Assembly: GCF_022063185.1 (NCBI RefSeq)
Contig: NZ_CP091913.1
Location: 5,247,141 to 5,311,140 of the forward strand
Reading direction: 5' to 3'
Length of the DNA: 64,000 nt
Source: Nostoc sp. UHCC 0870
GTDB lineage: Bacteria > Cyanobacteriota > Cyanobacteriia > Cyanobacteriales > Nostocaceae
Below, one piece after another: positions 25,684 to 34,431 of the stretch. Within the stretch, counting starts at the first letter, position 1. Each line of letters begins with the position of its first letter. Under the pieces are notes generated by a model. It searched no databases. It was not told the DNA's origin and saw only the letters and a program-made list of their open reading frames with translations. The translations under genes and the position numbers were made by a program.

Positions 25684-26940
25684 ATGAAAGTTAATTTGCA
25701 GCCTACCCTCAATGATGCCAATCTGGACGCTAACCAAATCAGTAGTCAGCGTCAGTTGGCGATTTCCATTTCAGCCGGTGCAGAACCTCAAGATCGTACT
25801 GTTCCTCTGAATTTATGCTTAATTCTTGACCATAGCGGTTCGATGAATGGACGACCGCTAGAAATTGTCAAACAAGCGGCGAATCGTCTGGTGGATAGAT
25901 TGAATGTGGGCGATCGCCTGAGTGTGGTAGCCTTCGATCACCGTGCTAAGGTCTTAATACCTAATCAAGTGATTGCAGACCCAGAACAAATCAAAAAACA
26001 AATCAACCGTCTCTCGGCGGATGGCGGTACAGCCATAGATGAAGGTTTGCGCTTGGGAATTGAGGAGTTAGCCAAGGGGAAGAAAGACACAATTTCCCAG
26101 GCGTTTTTGTTAACCGATGGGGAAAATGAACATGGTGATAATAATCGCTGTTTAAAATTTGCTCAGTTGGCTGCTGGTTATAACTTGACTCTAAATACTC
26201 TGGGGTTTGGCGACAACTGGAATCAAGATATTTTAGAAAAAATCGCTGATGCGGGTTTAGGTGCTTTATCTTATATTCAAAAACCAGACCAAGCGGTGGA
26301 TGAGTTTGGCCGTTTGTTCACGCGGATTCAAACTGTAGGCTTGACTAATGCTTATCTTTTATTCTCCCTGATGCCCAATGTCAGGTTAGCAGAACTCAAA
26401 CCCATTGCCCAAGTTGCCCCAGACACAATTGAGTTACCCTTGCAACAAGAAACTGATGGCCGCTTTGCTGTCCGCTTGGGAGATTTGATGAAGGATGTAG
26501 AAAGGGTAATTTTGGCGAATATTTATTTGGGACAGTTACCAGAAGGTAAACAACCCATAGCTAATGTGCAAGTCAGGTATGATAACCCGTTTCAAAATCA
26601 AGCCGGGATATTCACACCGAATATCCCCGTTTATGCCAATGTGGTTAAGGTCTACCAACCAGAAACCAATCCCCAGGTGCAACAATCGATTTTGGCTTTA
26701 GCTAAATATCGTCAAACCCAATTAGCAGAAGCCAAATTACAGCAAGGCGATCGCTCTGGTGCGGCTACTATGTTACAAACTGCGGCGAAAACTGCTCTGC
26801 AAATGGGTGATACAGGCGCGGCGACAGTTTTACAAACCTCAGCAACTCAACTCCAAGCTGGTCAAGATTTATCAGAAAGCGATCGCAAGAAAACTAGGAT
26901 TGTCTCGAAAACTGTGTTGCAAGATACCCCTCCTCAATGA
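25684..26940 (+). CDS. von Willebrand factor A domain protein 1
   Basis: A 418-residue cytosolic protein. The vWA domain at about 40-215 has a complete MIDAS metal site: DHSGSMNGR, the Thr in GGTAIDEGL, and the Asp in LLTDGENEH. The rest is a beta-rich region (residues 225-330) and a C-terminal helical part ending with RKKTRIVSKTVLQ. No signal peptide or membrane segment. The next gene is a paralogue and overlaps by 4 bases (ATGA), so the two are translationally coupled and may form a heteromer. The biological role of this vWA family is not clear. Confidence 0.85.
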   Translation: MKVNLQPTLNDANLDANQISSQRQLAISISAGAEPQDRTVPLNLCLILDHSGSMNGRPLEIVKQAANRLVDRLNVGDRLSVVAFDHRAKVLIPNQVIADPEQIKKQINRLSADGGTAIDEGLRLGIEELAKGKKDTISQAFLLTDGENEHGDNNRCLKFAQLAAGYNLTLNTLGFGDNWNQDILEKIADAGLGALSYIQKPDQAVDEFGRLFTRIQTVGLTNAYLLFSLMPNVRLAELKPIAQVAPDTIELPLQQETDGRFAVRLGDLMKDVERVILANIYLGQLPEGKQPIANVQVRYDNPFQNQAGIFTPNIPVYANVVKVYQPETNPQVQQSILALAKYRQTQLAEAKLQQGDRSGAATMLQTAAKTALQMGDTGAATVLQTSATQLQAGQDLSESDRKKTRIVSKTVLQDTPPQ

Positions 26941-28217
26941 AAGTCCAATTGCTCTCAGCCTTAAGTGATCACAATATTGATGCGGCTCAACTCAATAGCC
27001 AGCGTCAATTGGCAATTTCCGTTTCTGCCATCGCCGAGCAGTTTGAGCATAATTTACCCCTAAATTTATGCTTAATTCTAGATCAAAGTGGTTCTATGCA
27101 CGGTCAGCCTCTGAAAACAGTGATTCAGGCTGTAGAGCGATTATTAGATAGACTAGAGCCTGGCGATCGCATTTCTGTTGTCGCTTTTGCGGGTTCTGCT
27201 ACGGTCATTATCCCTAACCAACTAGTTCTCAACCCCGAAAATATCAAATCTCAAATTAGAAAGAAACTAGCCGCTAGTGGTGGTACGTCGATTTCTGAGG
27301 GTTTGCAGCTGGGAATTACAGAATTAATGAAGGGGACAAGAGGTGCTGTTTCCCAAGCGTTTCTCCTAACCGATGGTCATGGTGAAAGCAGTCTGAAAAT
27401 TTGGAAGTGGGAATTTGGTACTGATGACGGTAAGCTGTGTCTGGAACTCGCTAAAAAAGCCGCAAAAATCAACCTGACTATCAACACTCTGGGATTTGGT
27501 AATAACTGGAATCACGATTTACTCGAAAAAATTGCTGATGCTGGTGGCGGGACTCTCTCCCATATTGAGCGACCAGAACAAGCCACTCATCAATTTAATC
27601 GCCTATTTACGCGGGTGCAGTCGGTGGGGTTAACCAACGCTTACCTGCTGCTGTCTCTGACACCCCATGTCAGATTAGCAGAACTCAAACCCATTGCCCA
27701 AATTTCCCCAGATATTATTGAGTTACCCGTAGAAACAAATGATGGTAGTTTTGCTGTGCGTTTGGGAGATTTAATGAAAGACGTGGAACGGGTGGTTTTG
27801 GCTAATTTGTACTTAGGCAAGTTACCCCCAGGAGAACAGGTAATTGGTAACATACAGATCCGCTACGATGACCCATCTTTGGAGCAAGAGGGGTTACTGT
27901 CGCCTATTTGTCCAGTGTATGCCAACGTTTTAGAGGTATATCAACCAGATTTCAATTCCCAAGTGCATCAGTCGATTTTGGCTTTAGCTAAATATCGCCA
28001 AACTCAGTTAGCTGAGACTAAATTACAACAAGGCGATCGCTCTGGTGCGGCGACAATGTTACAAACTGCTGCTAAAACTGCTTTACAAATCGGTGATCAG
28101 AACGCAGCCACGGTTTTACAAACTTCCGCTACCCGCCTACAATCTGGGCAAGAACTCTCAGATGCAGACCTCAAGAAAACTCGCATTGCCTCCAAAACAA
28201 TTTTACAGAGTTCTTGA
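26937..28217 (+). CDS. von Willebrand factor A domain protein 2
   Basis: A 426-residue paralogue of the preceding protein, alike along its whole length: both start MKV.L...L.D.N.DA.Q, both have a full MIDAS (DQSGSMHGQ, GGTSISEGL, LLTDGHGES), and both end KKTRI.SKT.LQ. This copy has a small insertion (SLKIWKWEFGTDDGK) after the metal-binding Asp. Tandem duplication is the simplest origin. The last part of both genes is also very similar at the DNA level around gcgatcgctctggtgcggc, which suggests gene conversion or recent duplication. Confidence 0.85.
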   Translation: MKVQLLSALSDHNIDAAQLNSQRQLAISVSAIAEQFEHNLPLNLCLILDQSGSMHGQPLKTVIQAVERLLDRLEPGDRISVVAFAGSATVIIPNQLVLNPENIKSQIRKKLAASGGTSISEGLQLGITELMKGTRGAVSQAFLLTDGHGESSLKIWKWEFGTDDGKLCLELAKKAAKINLTINTLGFGNNWNHDLLEKIADAGGGTLSHIERPEQATHQFNRLFTRVQSVGLTNAYLLLSLTPHVRLAELKPIAQISPDIIELPVETNDGSFAVRLGDLMKDVERVVLANLYLGKLPPGEQVIGNIQIRYDDPSLEQEGLLSPICPVYANVLEVYQPDFNSQVHQSILALAKYRQTQLAETKLQQGDRSGAATMLQTAAKTALQIGDQNAATVLQTSATRLQSGQELSDADLKKTRIASKTILQSS

Positions 28218-28221
28218 ACCC

Positions 28222-28638
28222 ATGAAAACTACTGGCATTCATCACATAGCTATTATTTGTTCAGACTACGAACGCTCAAAGAAATTTTATGTAAATGTTC
28301 TAGGTTTCGCAATTATTCAAGAGACTTTTCGTGCTGCCAGAAATTCCTATAAATTAGATTTGCAGATTAACGAAACTACCCAAATAGAATTATTTTCTTT
28401 TCCTAACCCTCCCCAAAGAGTCGGTAATCCAGAGGCTTGTGGTTTAAGACATTTAGCTTTTGCTGTTGAGGATATAGAAGAGACTGTTGATTATTTAAAA
28501 TTGCATGATCTAGAAGTAGAAAATATCAGAGTTGATGAGATTACAGGCAGAAAATTTACATTCTTTAAAGACCCTGATAACTTGCCTTTAGAAATTTATG
28601 AGTATTCATCAGGACTTACGCACAGAGGTTATTTGTGA
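28222..28638 (+). CDS. VOC-fold (glyoxalase/bleomycin-resistance superfamily) protein
   Basis: A 138-residue protein with the two beta-alpha-beta-beta-beta modules of the VOC fold. Metal ligands expected for the YaeR/glyoxalase branch are present: His in GIHHIAIICSD, Glu in QIELFSFP, His in GLRHLAFAVED and Glu in LPLEIYEYS. The frame extends back to 28045 over the vWA gene; the ATG at 28222, 4 bases after the vWA stop, begins the domain exactly. The last nine or so residues (GLTHRGYL) are encoded by the left end of a MITE. Substrate unknown. Confidence 0.82.
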   Translation: MKTTGIHHIAIICSDYERSKKFYVNVLGFAIIQETFRAARNSYKLDLQINETTQIELFSFPNPPQRVGNPEACGLRHLAFAVEDIEETVDYLKLHDLEVENIRVDEITGRKFTFFKDPDNLPLEIYEYSSGLTHRGYL

Positions 28639-28761
28639 AGAAGGGGTGTAAGGGTATGAGGGTGTAGGGGTGTAAGGGTTTTGAACACCTACACCCCCAC
28701 ACCCCTATACCCCTATACCCTCGCCCAAACCCTTGATTCTTCGTATCACTGCGTAAGTCCT
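28611..28761. mobile_element. MITE-like element with aggacttacgca ends
   Basis: Perfect 12-base terminal inverted repeats, aggacttacgca and tgcgtaagtcct, enclose 127 bases that are themselves an imperfect palindrome of heptamer-like units (ggtgtaagggt ... cacctacaccc). No coding capacity. It overlaps the 3' end of the VOC gene and supplies its stop codon. The internal heptamer arrays probably accumulated in the element. Confidence 0.8.
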
Positions 28762-28770
28762 ATTCATAAC

Positions 28771-28796
28771 AAAAAACCCCAGCCTTGCAACTGGGG
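28771..28796 (-). terminator. rho-independent terminator of psb34
   Basis: On the minus strand, CCCCAG-ttgcaagg-CTGGGG followed directly by TTTTTT: a textbook intrinsic terminator 54 bases after the psb34 stop. Confidence 0.9.
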
Positions 28797-28849
28797 TGAT
28801 TTAGAGAAGTCCGAATGAAGATGAGAAAGTTAAACCGAAGTTAAAAATT

Positions 28850-29020
28850 TTAGCTAACGCCCAAAGCAACCAAAACTAAAGTAGTAACAAGCAATGTAGC
28901 GTATGCGGCTTGCAATGCGTAGCTGCGTTGTTGCTCTTTGTTGGGGTAAGCAGCGTAGTACATTTTAGGTTCGTTTGCGTAGTTATTAAGGATGCCGTTT
29001 TCGTTAATGGTGGTATACAT
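28850..29020 (-). CDS. psb34: photosystem II assembly protein Psb34
   Basis: A 56-residue protein not found by a 60-codon cutoff. The N-terminal NENGILNNYANEPKMYY is the hallmark shared by Psb34 (Synechocystis Ssl1498) and the high-light-inducible proteins; a single C-terminal membrane helix follows (YATLLVTTLVLVALGV). Psb34 binds CP47-containing PSII assembly intermediates, where it influences Hlip binding. It lacks the chlorophyll-binding Hlip helix, so Psb34 fits better than an Hlip. It has its own terminator and an AT-rich upstream region, so it is probably monocistronic and strongly expressed. Confidence 0.8.
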   Translation of the reverse strand: MYTTINENGILNNYANEPKMYYAAYPNKEQQRSYALQAAYATLLVTTLVLVALGVS

Positions 29021-29149
29021 AATTTTTTCTGTGTTTTATTAACTTATGTAAATAAATTTAACAAAATTGTTACGAAGTGTCAACCTGGCTTGACAATAAA
29101 AGGCTGATGACGTTAATAAATATTACTTATCAAGGAGAGGTATCAAAAA

Positions 29150-29764
29150 ATGATTGGCAATGATACTGCGAGAATATCCTTGAAAAATGAACTATTGCAG
29201 CGAATAGAAGTCTTAGATTTACAGCAAGCCTTGTTTCCCTCATCAGAACCCAAGATTGATGAAATAGTGCAGAAATTAGAGAATATCAATCCCATCGCCA
29301 ATCCCCTGAGTGTAAATCACCGGGCTGATTTAACTGGTAACTGGCAGTTGGTGTATGCTTCTCGCGGAACTGTTGTTACTCGTCCCTTGGCATCAATTAC
29401 AGATGTTTGGGGAGGAATCAAAATCACTGGAGTTTGGCAAAGCTTAGTTACAGGCGATAACGGGAAAATTTCTGCTACTAATAGTGCTGAGTTTGAATTA
29501 CCCCTATTAGGAAACTGGCAGCTGTCGGCTGATGGAGTTTGGACTTGGGGTGATGATGAGCAGGTAGCAAAGGTGAGTTTTTATTCCTTTGCTGTGCAAG
29601 CTATCAAACCCTTGGGGATATCTGGCTGGAGTTTACCGCTATTGAAAATCCCGGTATTAGAATTTTTGCGAAAAGAGGCTGTATGGATAACCTCATATTT
29701 AGATGAAGAAATCAGGGTGGGGAGAGGTGCGACGAGTAATCTGTTTGTCTTTCGTCGTGAGTAA
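29150..29764 (+). CDS. PAP/fibrillin (plastid-lipid-associated) family protein
   Basis: A 204-residue fibrillin. Family marks are LTGNWQLVYASRGTV near 60-75, a lipocalin-like beta-rich middle, and the C-terminal signature YLDEEIRVGRGATSNLFVF. Fibrillins coat lipid droplets and thylakoid-associated lipid bodies in chloroplasts and cyanobacteria. A strong ribosome site (aaggagagg) lies about 10 bases before the ATG. Divergent from psb34. Confidence 0.88.
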   Translation: MIGNDTARISLKNELLQRIEVLDLQQALFPSSEPKIDEIVQKLENINPIANPLSVNHRADLTGNWQLVYASRGTVVTRPLASITDVWGGIKITGVWQSLVTGDNGKISATNSAEFELPLLGNWQLSADGVWTWGDDEQVAKVSFYSFAVQAIKPLGISGWSLPLLKIPVLEFLRKEAVWITSYLDEEIRVGRGATSNLFVFRRE

Positions 29765-29880
29765 GTTTATTACCAATACATGGCACTTCTTAACCTGCGG
29801 CTAGCTTTCATCCCCGCCTTGAAAGGACGGGGTTCTCAGCATATTTCCTATAGAAGCGATCGCTAATCATTCTACAGTTG

Positions 29881-30819
29881 TTAGTCAACAGCCGCCGCAA
29901 AGCGCGTAGCTAAGTTGATAATGTCTTGTTTGCGAGCAATTTGGTTATACCATTGTTGGGGTATACCTTCCACCCCATAATAAATACCAGCTAAACCCCC
30001 TGTCACCGCCGCCGTTGTATCGGTATGTCTTCCTAAGTTGACAGCTTTTAGTACCGCCTCTGCATAAGTGGAACTATTTAACAAGCACCAGAGGGAGGCT
30101 TCTAGTGTATCAATTACATAGCCACCAGAATTAATCTCTGCTATTGGTAACTTGGCAATTTCACCCCGGAAGATGCGCTGAAAATAAGGCATTTCTGGAA
30201 GATATTCATCTGCTGCATAAACCGTTTGGATGTTTTCTAATCCTTTTAAATAGGCTGTTTGGGGATTAGCACCTTTGAGCAGTTCCACGGCAATACTAAT
30301 ATAAATACCGCAGGCCATTTGCGATCGCAGATGAGCATGGGTAATACTAGAAACTTGATGTACTCTGGTAATCAACTCCTGTAAAGCTAAACTTCGATGA
30401 CAGTAAGCCATTGGTAAAATTCTCATCAAAGAACCATTACCATTGCTCATTTCACTAGTTCCCCCAGCCTCCAGAGGTGGAACTCCCTGCTTGAGACGCA
30501 TAATCACGGCGTAAGTGCTTTCACCAATACCAAAGACTTCGCCACGGGGTGTCCAGTAAGCTGCTCTATACCAACGGCAAAAAGAATCTGCGATCGCATC
30601 TATAGAATAGCCCCTACACAGACTCTCCGCTAAACAAAATGTCAGTGAACTATCATCAGACCATGTTCCTGGGGGTTGATTCCATGTCCCATAACCCAGC
30701 ATCTTTGTGACTGGAGATTGAGCTAAGTCAGCGCGGCTAGTGAACTCCACCGGCACACCCAACGCATCACCGACACACAAACCCATCAAACCAGATAACG
30801 TTTTTGTAGCGGTTAGCAT
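29881..30819 (-). CDS. ADP-ribosylglycohydrolase (DraG-like)
   Basis: A 312-residue member of the ADP-ribosyl-glycohydrolase family. The di-magnesium site motifs are present: GLCVGDALGVPVEF at the N-terminus, TWSDDSSLTFCLAESL near 50, and GRHTDTTAAVTGGLAG near 265; the last is usually G.DTDT. Members remove ADP-ribose from proteins or act on related compounds; dinitrogenase reductase is the classical target of DraG, but no draT is nearby, so the substrate is open. Single gene, convergent with the fibrillin gene. Confidence 0.88.
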   Translation of the reverse strand: MLTATKTLSGLMGLCVGDALGVPVEFTSRADLAQSPVTKMLGYGTWNQPPGTWSDDSSLTFCLAESLCRGYSIDAIADSFCRWYRAAYWTPRGEVFGIGESTYAVIMRLKQGVPPLEAGGTSEMSNGNGSLMRILPMAYCHRSLALQELITRVHQVSSITHAHLRSQMACGIYISIAVELLKGANPQTAYLKGLENIQTVYAADEYLPEMPYFQRIFRGEIAKLPIAEINSGGYVIDTLEASLWCLLNSSTYAEAVLKAVNLGRHTDTTAAVTGGLAGIYYGVEGIPQQWYNQIARKQDIINLATRFAAAVD

Positions 30820-30947
30820 TTATTAAATCTCCATGCAAACTACTCAAAATTAACTTTATAGATTTCCTGTAGAGATGATTGAAGTAACTGCTACAGCTTA
30901 TTTATTCTTTCTATATAAATAATCAAAAAACAGGATTGAATGAATCA

Positions 30948-30972
30948 ATTCAAAATTCAAAATTCAAAATTA
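30948..30972. repeat. heptamer array, unit ttcaaaa
   Basis: Three to four tandem 7-base units within the 379-base spacer between the DraG-like gene and the small barrel gene. The rest of that spacer is AT-rich with no recognised gene. Confidence 0.7.
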
Positions 30973-31198
30973 AATACAGCCACCCACATTCGCGCAGCGT
31001 CCCGCAGGGAACGGATAGAAGTACGGGTTTAAACCTAATTTTTTCCTGTCAACCTGTTTTTCCCTTCAGCTTGTGCCAGTTTTAAAAGTGCATATTACCT
31101 ATTTTTAATACAGAAATTCGTAAAAATGTCTGGAACATATTTGACATATCTTTCGACTTTAAAAATAAATGTAAGAAATAAACAATTTGCTCAAGATT

Positions 31199-31735
31199 AT
31201 GAAAAATATACTCAAGTCTCTAGTGACAATCTCTGCATTGTCTTCCGTAATTATGACCGCTTTTGTAATTAATTCTGGTCAAGCTGCGGCTGAAACTAAA
31301 AAAGGTACTGATGCTAGTTATGTCGGTGCTGGTGTCGCCGCAGGTGTTACCGAAGGTGGACAAACTAACGATGCTCCTAACTTTGGCGGTAATCTTACAG
31401 GACGCGTCAAACTAGGCAATACACCATTCTCAGCACGCGGTAACGTACTTTGGAATGATAAAACGAGTGCAATTATTCCAGAACTTTCCTTTGATGTACC
31501 TATTGCTAATCGCACTAATGCCTTTGTAACTGGTGGTTATTCCTTCGTAGAAAAAAATGGCTCACCTACTCCCTTGGGAAATAGAGATGCTGTTGTCGTA
31601 GGTGCGGGGATTGAATCTGAAGTGGCTAACAACTTCCTGGTTTACACCAACGCCAAAGTAGGATTGCGTGCTTACCAAAATAGCCCCGCGTCTGCTGTCA
31701 GTATTAATGGTGGGATTGGTTATCGGTTTAGATAG
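31199..31735 (+). CDS. small exported beta-barrel-like protein
   Basis: A 178-residue protein from the ATG at 31199 (a TTG four codons earlier is less likely). A clear signal peptide (LVTISALSSVIMTAFVINSG) ends near AAAE. The mature part has short alternating amphipathic strands with Gly/Asn turns (ARGNVLWNDKTSAIIPELSF, AVVVGAGIESEVANNFLVYT) and ends in GGIGYRFR; a terminal aromatic residue next to the end is usual for outer-membrane barrels. Family not recognised. Probably a small 8-strand outer-membrane or periplasmic protein. Confidence 0.7.
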   Translation: MKNILKSLVTISALSSVIMTAFVINSGQAAAETKKGTDASYVGAGVAAGVTEGGQTNDAPNFGGNLTGRVKLGNTPFSARGNVLWNDKTSAIIPELSFDVPIANRTNAFVTGGYSFVEKNGSPTPLGNRDAVVVGAGIESEVANNFLVYTNAKVGLRAYQNSPASAVSINGGIGYRFR

Positions 31736-31736
31736 G

Positions 31737-31832
31737 GGACTGGGGATAGGGGACAGGTGACAGGTGACTGGGGACTGGGGACTGGGGACAGGTGATAGGG
31801 GACAGGTGACAGGGGACAGGGGACAGGGGAGC
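31737..31832. repeat. long heptamer array, units ggggact/gggacag
   Basis: About thirteen tandem, mixed 7-base units directly after the barrel gene stop; the longest such array in the window. Confidence 0.85.
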
Positions 31833-32378
31833 AGAGGAAGGTAGACAAGGTAGAATTTTGAACAAAAATGTTGAGCGCAGTCCCTACCTAAACTGCGTTA
31901 TAGGTAGGGTAAGCGAAACCCAAGGTACATGGTAAAATACAGTTGGTACGGTAAAAGGCAAAGCCTGGAGACACGACCATTTTTATATTAGTAATTACTA
32001 GTTTTGTTGCTATTATTACTAATTTTTTACTAGAGTGTCCGTAGGCAAAAGTTCCAACGACACACTGAGAACGCCAGTTTTTCTGGTAACGCTATTTTTA
32101 GCGAATGAATCACCATCTATAATCTTTGATTTAGATGGGGTGCGTTCAACACTTTTTGCGGTAGTATATATTTAACTCAGCACTAAAAACTCAGAAACGT
32201 CAAAAGCTGGTTTGATGAAGTGTTTAATCACTGAATAAAGCCAGCTTTTTGTCGTGCTAAGATAGAGATATTCTGCACATTTCCGACCGGATTACCGGGA
32301 ATAGCCAGACGCAGCAATGCTGCTAACTTGCTAATTCGGCAATTACTGATGCCTTATTGAGAATACTATAGAACTCTG
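31833..32378. other. spacer upstream of sir with inverted repeats
   Basis: No supported gene. It contains a ccctacct/aggtaggg inverted repeat near 31882-31909, a terminator-like hairpin at 32202-32250, and a minus-strand stop-to-stop frame (32228-32353) that lacks an ATG. The promoter of sir must lie in the last part. Confidence 0.5.
32202..32250. terminator. inverted repeat, possible terminator
   Basis: Arms aaaagctgg and ccagcttttt with an inner loop of about 30 bases. It would work as a plus-strand terminator (T-run after the right arm), but no plus-strand gene ends nearby, so it may terminate a small RNA from the spacer. Confidence 0.45.
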
Positions 32379-34301
32379 ATGGTTAAATCTGCTCCTTCCC
32401 CGATCGCCAGCCGCAAGCCTTCCAAAGTTGAAGGGTTGAAAGAAAATAGTAATTTTTTACGTGAACCTGTAGCAACGCAGATACTTGAGGATACTACTCA
32501 TTTTAGCGAAGACGCAGTACAAATCCTCAAGTTTCACGGTTCTTATCAACAGGATAACCGCGATAACCGCGTTAAGGGACAGGAGAAAGATTACCAGTTC
32601 ATGCTGCGGACTAAAAACCCTGGTGGGTTAGTACCGCCGGAACTGTACTTGGCTTTAGATAAGTTAGCTGATGAATATGGCAACAATACTTTGCGGGCAA
32701 CGACTCGTCAAGGTTTCCAACTGCACGGTATTTTAAAGAAGAATCTGAAAGCAGCGATCGCTACAATAGTTAAAAATCTCGGTTCAACTTTGGGTGCTTG
32801 TGGTGACATTAACCGCAACGTCATGGCCCCGCCAGTTCCATTTAAGAATCGCCCTGAATATCAGTATGCTTGGGAATACGCCCAAAATATTGCTGACTTA
32901 CTCTCACCCCAAACTGGTGCTTATTACGAAATCTGGTTAGATGGAGAAAAAGCCATCAGTGCAGAGGAAAGTCCAGAGGTCAAAGCCGCCAGAAACAGTA
33001 ATGGCAATGGTACAATTATTCATGGCACAGAAGAACCTATCTACGGCACATATTATATGCCGCGTAAGTTCAAGGTGAGTGTGACAGTACCGGGAGATAA
33101 TTCGATTGATTTATATTCCCAAGACCTGACTTTAGTAGTCATTACTGACCCCCAAGGCGACCTCCAAGGATTTAATATCTTTGCTGGTGGTGGCTTAGGT
33201 AGAACCCACAACAAAGAAGAAACCTTCGCCAGAATTGCCGACCCCATTGGCTATATTGATAAAGCCGATGTGTATAATGCAGTGAAAGCGATTGTGGCTA
33301 CACAGAGAGATTATGGCGATCGCACTGACCGCAGACACGCTAGGTTAAAATACTTAATCAATGATTGGGGTGTAGATAAATTCCGCGCCAAGGTCGAAGA
33401 ATATTTTGGCAAACCCCTCGCACCTTTCCAGGAATTACCAGAGTTTAAATATCATGATTTCTTGGGTTGGCAAGAACAAGGCGATGGCAAACTATTTTTA
33501 GGCATTTCCATTGATAACGGTCGAGTGAAGGACGAAGGCTCGTTTCAACTGAAAACCGCGCTACGGGAAATTGTCGAGCAATTTAACTTACCCATCCGCC
33601 TCACAGCTAACCAAAACCTGATTTTTTACGAAATTGACCCAGAAAACAAACCCGCAATTCAAGCAATTCTCGACCGTTGCGGCATAGTTTCCGACCCCAA
33701 CACCATCGAACCTCTAGTCCGTTATGCGATGGCTTGTCCCGCTTTACCTACTTGTGGTTTGGCTATCACCGAGTCAGAACGAGCAATCCCAGGAATTTTA
33801 GACCGGATTCGCGCCCTCTTAGATAAACTTGGTTTACAAAATGAGCATTTTGTGGTAAGGATGACAGGTTGCCCCAATGGTTGCGCCCGTCCTTATATGG
33901 CGGAGTTAGGTTTTGTGGGTAGTGCGCCGGAAAGTTATCAAGTTTGGTTAGGTGGTTCACCTAATCAGATACGCCTAGCCCAGCCTTATGTAGAACGCTT
34001 GCACGATAATGACATAGAAAGCTTCCTAGAGCCGATTTTTGTTTACTTTAAAAAGTCTCGCACACCTGGAGAAAGCTTTGGGGATTTTTGCGATCGCGTC
34101 GGCTTTGATGCTATTCGTGAATTTACCGCCCAGTATGAGCCAGAAGCAGAATCAGTTACCGCTAAGTCTCGCAAGTCACGGTATCGCGTCAGCCTGCATG
34201 ATGACCTGTACAGCAAAGTTAAAGCCACAGCTACCAGCCAAGGTAGATCAATGACTGAGTTAGTTAAAGAGGCGTTGGAAACTTACTTCCAAACTCTTTA
34301 A
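32379..34301 (+). CDS. sir: ferredoxin-sulfite reductase with C-terminal ribbon-helix-helix extension
   Basis: A 640-residue sirohaem/4Fe-4S enzyme reducing sulfite to sulfide with ferredoxin. Two nitrite/sulfite reductase half-domains are present (KNPGGLVPPELYLALD, ATTRQGFQLHG). The cluster ligands are Cys453 and Cys459 (CPALPTC) and Cys498 and Cys502 (TGCPNGC). After the catalytic part ends near 585, residues 601-637 (RYRVSLHDDLYSKVKA, GRSMTELVKEALETYF) match a ribbon-helix-helix DNA-binding or dimerisation unit. Chloroplast sulfite reductase is known to compact nucleoid DNA; this tail may play a related role, which is inference. Confidence 0.93.
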   Translation: MVKSAPSPIASRKPSKVEGLKENSNFLREPVATQILEDTTHFSEDAVQILKFHGSYQQDNRDNRVKGQEKDYQFMLRTKNPGGLVPPELYLALDKLADEYGNNTLRATTRQGFQLHGILKKNLKAAIATIVKNLGSTLGACGDINRNVMAPPVPFKNRPEYQYAWEYAQNIADLLSPQTGAYYEIWLDGEKAISAEESPEVKAARNSNGNGTIIHGTEEPIYGTYYMPRKFKVSVTVPGDNSIDLYSQDLTLVVITDPQGDLQGFNIFAGGGLGRTHNKEETFARIADPIGYIDKADVYNAVKAIVATQRDYGDRTDRRHARLKYLINDWGVDKFRAKVEEYFGKPLAPFQELPEFKYHDFLGWQEQGDGKLFLGISIDNGRVKDEGSFQLKTALREIVEQFNLPIRLTANQNLIFYEIDPENKPAIQAILDRCGIVSDPNTIEPLVRYAMACPALPTCGLAITESERAIPGILDRIRALLDKLGLQNEHFVVRMTGCPNGCARPYMAELGFVGSAPESYQVWLGGSPNQIRLAQPYVERLHDNDIESFLEPIFVYFKKSRTPGESFGDFCDRVGFDAIREFTAQYEPEAESVTAKSRKSRYRVSLHDDLYSKVKATATSQGRSMTELVKEALETYFQTL

Positions 34302-34334
34302 TAAGCATTTTAGTGCTGACCAGCAAAGACAGGA

Positions 34335-34361
34335 AAGGGGGAAATTTTATCATTCCCCCTT
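34335..34361 (+). terminator. probable terminator after sir
   Basis: Nine-base perfect stem aagggggaa/ttccccctt with a 9-base loop, 33 bases after the sir stop. The T-run after it is weak. Confidence 0.6.
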
Positions 34362-34431
34362 CATCTCCGTGTTGACCCACCTAAAATTGATTTATCAATA
34401 AGAGAAAAATATTTAAGCAAATTTGACTTAA

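Noticed and set aside
34039..34254. Frames in other phases over the sir C-terminus
   Set aside because: The sir frame itself continues with a coherent RHH-like domain, so these are shadows.
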